Below are positions 62,437 through 64,000 of a stretch of DNA of 64,000 nucleotides, in pieces (the stretch's first letter is position 1; each line of letters opens with the position of its first letter). Source of the DNA: JBQDBK01 sp052090825 (lineage in GTDB: Bacteria > Bacillota > Clostridia > Tissierellales > Peptoniphilaceae); the NCBI GenBank assembly GCA_052090825.1, contig JBQDBK010000004.1, forward strand, positions 79,830-143,829, given 5' to 3'. Under the pieces are notes generated by a model. The model saw nothing but the letters and a program-made list of their open reading frames with translations, searched no databases and was not told the origin of the DNA. Made by a program: the position numbers and the translations under genes.

Positions 62437-62536
62437 AGTCTCTTTTTTATTATATGTAATGGAAAAAATACATCGAATTTACATAAATTTTACCTAAAAA
62501 TGATATGGTAAGATAGAGTTAAAATAGGGGGAAATA

Positions 62537-63442
62537 ATGACAGATACTAATAGATTTGGAGTAATAGACATAGGTTCAAATACAATAAGATTTAATATGT
62601 ATAGAGAACAGAAGAAAAAGTATAAGGTTATTTCTAGTAAAAAAACCTTTGCTGGTCTTAGCTCTTATGTTGAAGAGGATGAACTGAGCAAGGCAGGAAT
62701 TAAGAAAGTAATAAAAATTTTAAAAAAATTTAAAGGTATAATTGAAGAATTTGATTTAGACGAAACTTATATATTCGCAACTGCAGCAATTAGAAATGTC
62801 AGCAATTCTAAAGAGGTTGTCGAAGAAATAAAAGAAGCTACAGGACTTGACATAAATGTCTTAAGTGGAGAGTTAGAAAGTTATTGTGATTTTCTAGGGG
62901 CCAGTCTAGAAAAGGATATAGAAGAAGGTTATATTATAGATATAGGTGGAGGAAGTACGGAAATAATACTTATAAATAAGGGAAAATATAATGATTCTGT
63001 AAGTATTAAGGAAGGGTCTTTGTCCTTATTTAAAAAATTTGTAAGTGAAATTATACCTAGTCCTCAAGAAGTTGATTCTATGAGATACTATATAGCTAAT
63101 ATATTAAATGACTACCCTATACCAGTATATAAAACTAATAATTTTTATGGTATAGGTGGAACGGTTAGGGCAAGTGGGAACATAGCCCAGGAAGTTTTTG
63201 AAAAAGACACTAATAAACATATATATGTAACCGATGCCCAAAATTTAATAGAAAAGTTTGTAAACAGAGACTCTAAAACTTTACACAAGGCTTTACAAGT
63301 GAGTCCTGATCGTATTCACACTCAAGTACCAGGGATGATAATACTCGACGAAATAATGAGAAGACTGAATATGGGTGAGGTTGAAATTTGTAAGAATGGA
63401 GCTAGAGAAGGATATATTTATTTAAGAAGAGAGGAAATGTAA
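62537..63442 (+). CDS. ppx: Exopolyphosphatase / Ppx-GppA family protein
   Basis: The 301-residue protein belongs to the Ppx/GppA phosphatases in the ASKHA fold: GVIDIGSNTIRFNMY near 8-22 and YIIDIGGGSTEIILINKG near 136-153. Its length fits the short, one-domain form. It hydrolyses polyphosphate chains or pppGpp. GGGGGAA precedes the ATG. The next gene is polyphosphate kinase, a regular partner. Confidence 0.92.
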   Translation: MTDTNRFGVIDIGSNTIRFNMYREQKKKYKVISSKKTFAGLSSYVEEDELSKAGIKKVIKILKKFKGIIEEFDLDETYIFATAAIRNVSNSKEVVEEIKEATGLDINVLSGELESYCDFLGASLEKDIEEGYIIDIGGGSTEIILINKGKYNDSVSIKEGSLSLFKKFVSEIIPSPQEVDSMRYYIANILNDYPIPVYKTNNFYGIGGTVRASGNIAQEVFEKDTNKHIYVTDAQNLIEKFVNRDSKTLHKALQVSPDRIHTQVPGMIILDEIMRRLNMGEVEICKNGAREGYIYLRREEM

Positions 63443-63443
63443 A

Positions 63444-64000
63444 ATGGAACATGATTATACTTTTACGCAAAATAGGGAACTATCTTGGTTAAAATTTAAT
63501 CAAAGAGTTTTAGCAGAAGCCTTAGATGAAAATGTCCCACTTTTTGAAAAATTAAATTTTCTACAAATATTTTGTTCTAATCTAGATGAATTTATAATGG
63601 TAAGAGTCGGGAGATTAACAGATTTAAGTCTACTAAAAGACACTAAGCCTGATAAGAGAAGTGGGTTGAGTCCAAAAGAAGAGCTTAAATTAATATTTGA
63701 TAATTTAATAGACTTATATAGGGAGAAAGATAGGGTTTTTTCTTTTGTAGAAAATAAATTCAGGGAGAAAGGAATATATAATTTAGAAATATATGAGTTG
63801 ACAAAGGCGCAGAGAAAGGCTATTTATAAATATTTTGAAGAGTATATACAACCTATCCTATCTCCTCAGGTAATAGGCTTTGAGCATCCATTTCCATTTT
63901 TAGAAAATGGTTCTGAGTACTTAATCTTAGAGCTAGAAAAAAATGGGGAAAGAAGATTTGGGTTAATGGCTTTACCAGATATAATTCCTAAAATTGTTAA
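63444..64000 (+). CDS. ppk1: Polyphosphate kinase Ppk1, N-terminal part (runs off the window)
   Basis: From ATG at 63444 an open frame runs through the window end (185 codons seen of about 690). It shows the Ppk1 N-terminal signature NRELSWLKFNQRVLAEAL (about 9-26), FCSNLDEFIMVRVGRL (about 43-58) and the HPFPFL motif near 146-151. It reversibly makes polyphosphate from ATP. It follows ppx after 1 base and is clearly co-transcribed; the catalytic histidines lie beyond the window. Confidence 0.95.
   Translation, partial: MEHDYTFTQNRELSWLKFNQRVLAEALDENVPLFEKLNFLQIFCSNLDEFIMVRVGRLTDLSLLKDTKPDKRSGLSPKEELKLIFDNLIDLYREKDRVFSFVENKFREKGIYNLEIYELTKAQRKAIYKYFEEYIQPILSPQVIGFEHPFPFLENGSEYLILELEKNGERRFGLMALPDIIPKIV

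Noticed and set aside
1..64000. Mobile elements, tRNA or rRNA genes, CRISPR arrays
   Set aside because: I looked for transposase or integrase genes, regularly spaced repeats, CCA ends with T-loop sequence and rRNA segments, and found none.

Overview
The window is the replication-origin region of a very AT-rich, low-GC Gram-positive bacterium. The gene order (rpmH, rnpA, yidD, yidC, jag on one side of dnaA; dnaN, yaaA, recF, gyrB, gyrA on the other; mnmE, mnmG, rsmG, parA, parB close by) is that of Bacillota. Codon choice, the style of the ribosome-binding sites and the metabolic genes (amino-acid and peptide use, pyroglutamyl peptidase, clostridial-type DnaD, XpaC/TelA, YerB) fit an anaerobic Clostridia/Tissierellia-type organism, perhaps a Peptoniphilaceae-like coccus. 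The genus cannot be fixed from this sequence alone. No tRNA, rRNA, insertion sequence, prophage or CRISPR array was seen.

Layout. 0.2-7 kb: an M20 amidohydrolase with two membrane proteins (one DUF3100), a cell-wall M15 peptidase, an AspT-like carrier and a formimidoylglutamase, separated by gene-poor stretches that look like decayed sequence. 7-20 kb: the left replichore, mostly minus strand: PhzF, ParB, ParA with two parS palindromes, RsmG, MnmG, MnmE, a broken ferric-reductase-like gene, TelA/XpaC, and the jag-yidC-yidD-rnpA-rpmH operon. 20-21.8 kb: a bipartite oriC with DnaA boxes on both sides of dnaA. 21.8-30.7 kb: one tightly packed plus-strand array, dnaN-yaaA-recF-gyrB-gyrA followed directly by an STAS anti-anti-sigma gene, an RsbW-like gene that lacks visible ATP-binding boxes, a SigB/SigF-type sigma gene and a membrane protein. 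The first terminator-like hairpin seen downstream is at 30.7 kb.

30.8-47 kb: accessory metabolism and transport. There is a YjiH-type membrane protein with a flavin reductase, an AraC-type regulator, a heterodimeric ABC exporter with a lipoprotein, two half-size chromate transporters, and a proC-DJ-1-P1 peptidase-ECF (PanT-like)-coaX-like operon. A multiply broken MATE gene follows. 47-64 kb: pyroglutamyl peptidase, YerB lipoprotein, an intact MATE, a ClC channel, DnaD and DnaC/DnaI replication proteins, an aminotransferase, an FtsX-type permease remnant, a DUF523/DUF1722 protein, an ATP-grasp ligase, thiol peroxidase, RlmH, a deoxyribosyltransferase, PAP2, Ppx and the start of Ppk.

The most unusual features are: the sigma-factor module placed in the gyrase array with an anti-sigma protein that appears unable to bind ATP; long perfect palindromes (up to 54 bp) that span the stop codons of convergent genes; a parS site enlarged to a 38-bp perfect palindrome; a CoaX-like protein whose first phosphate-binding motif is lost; and three clearly decaying genes.
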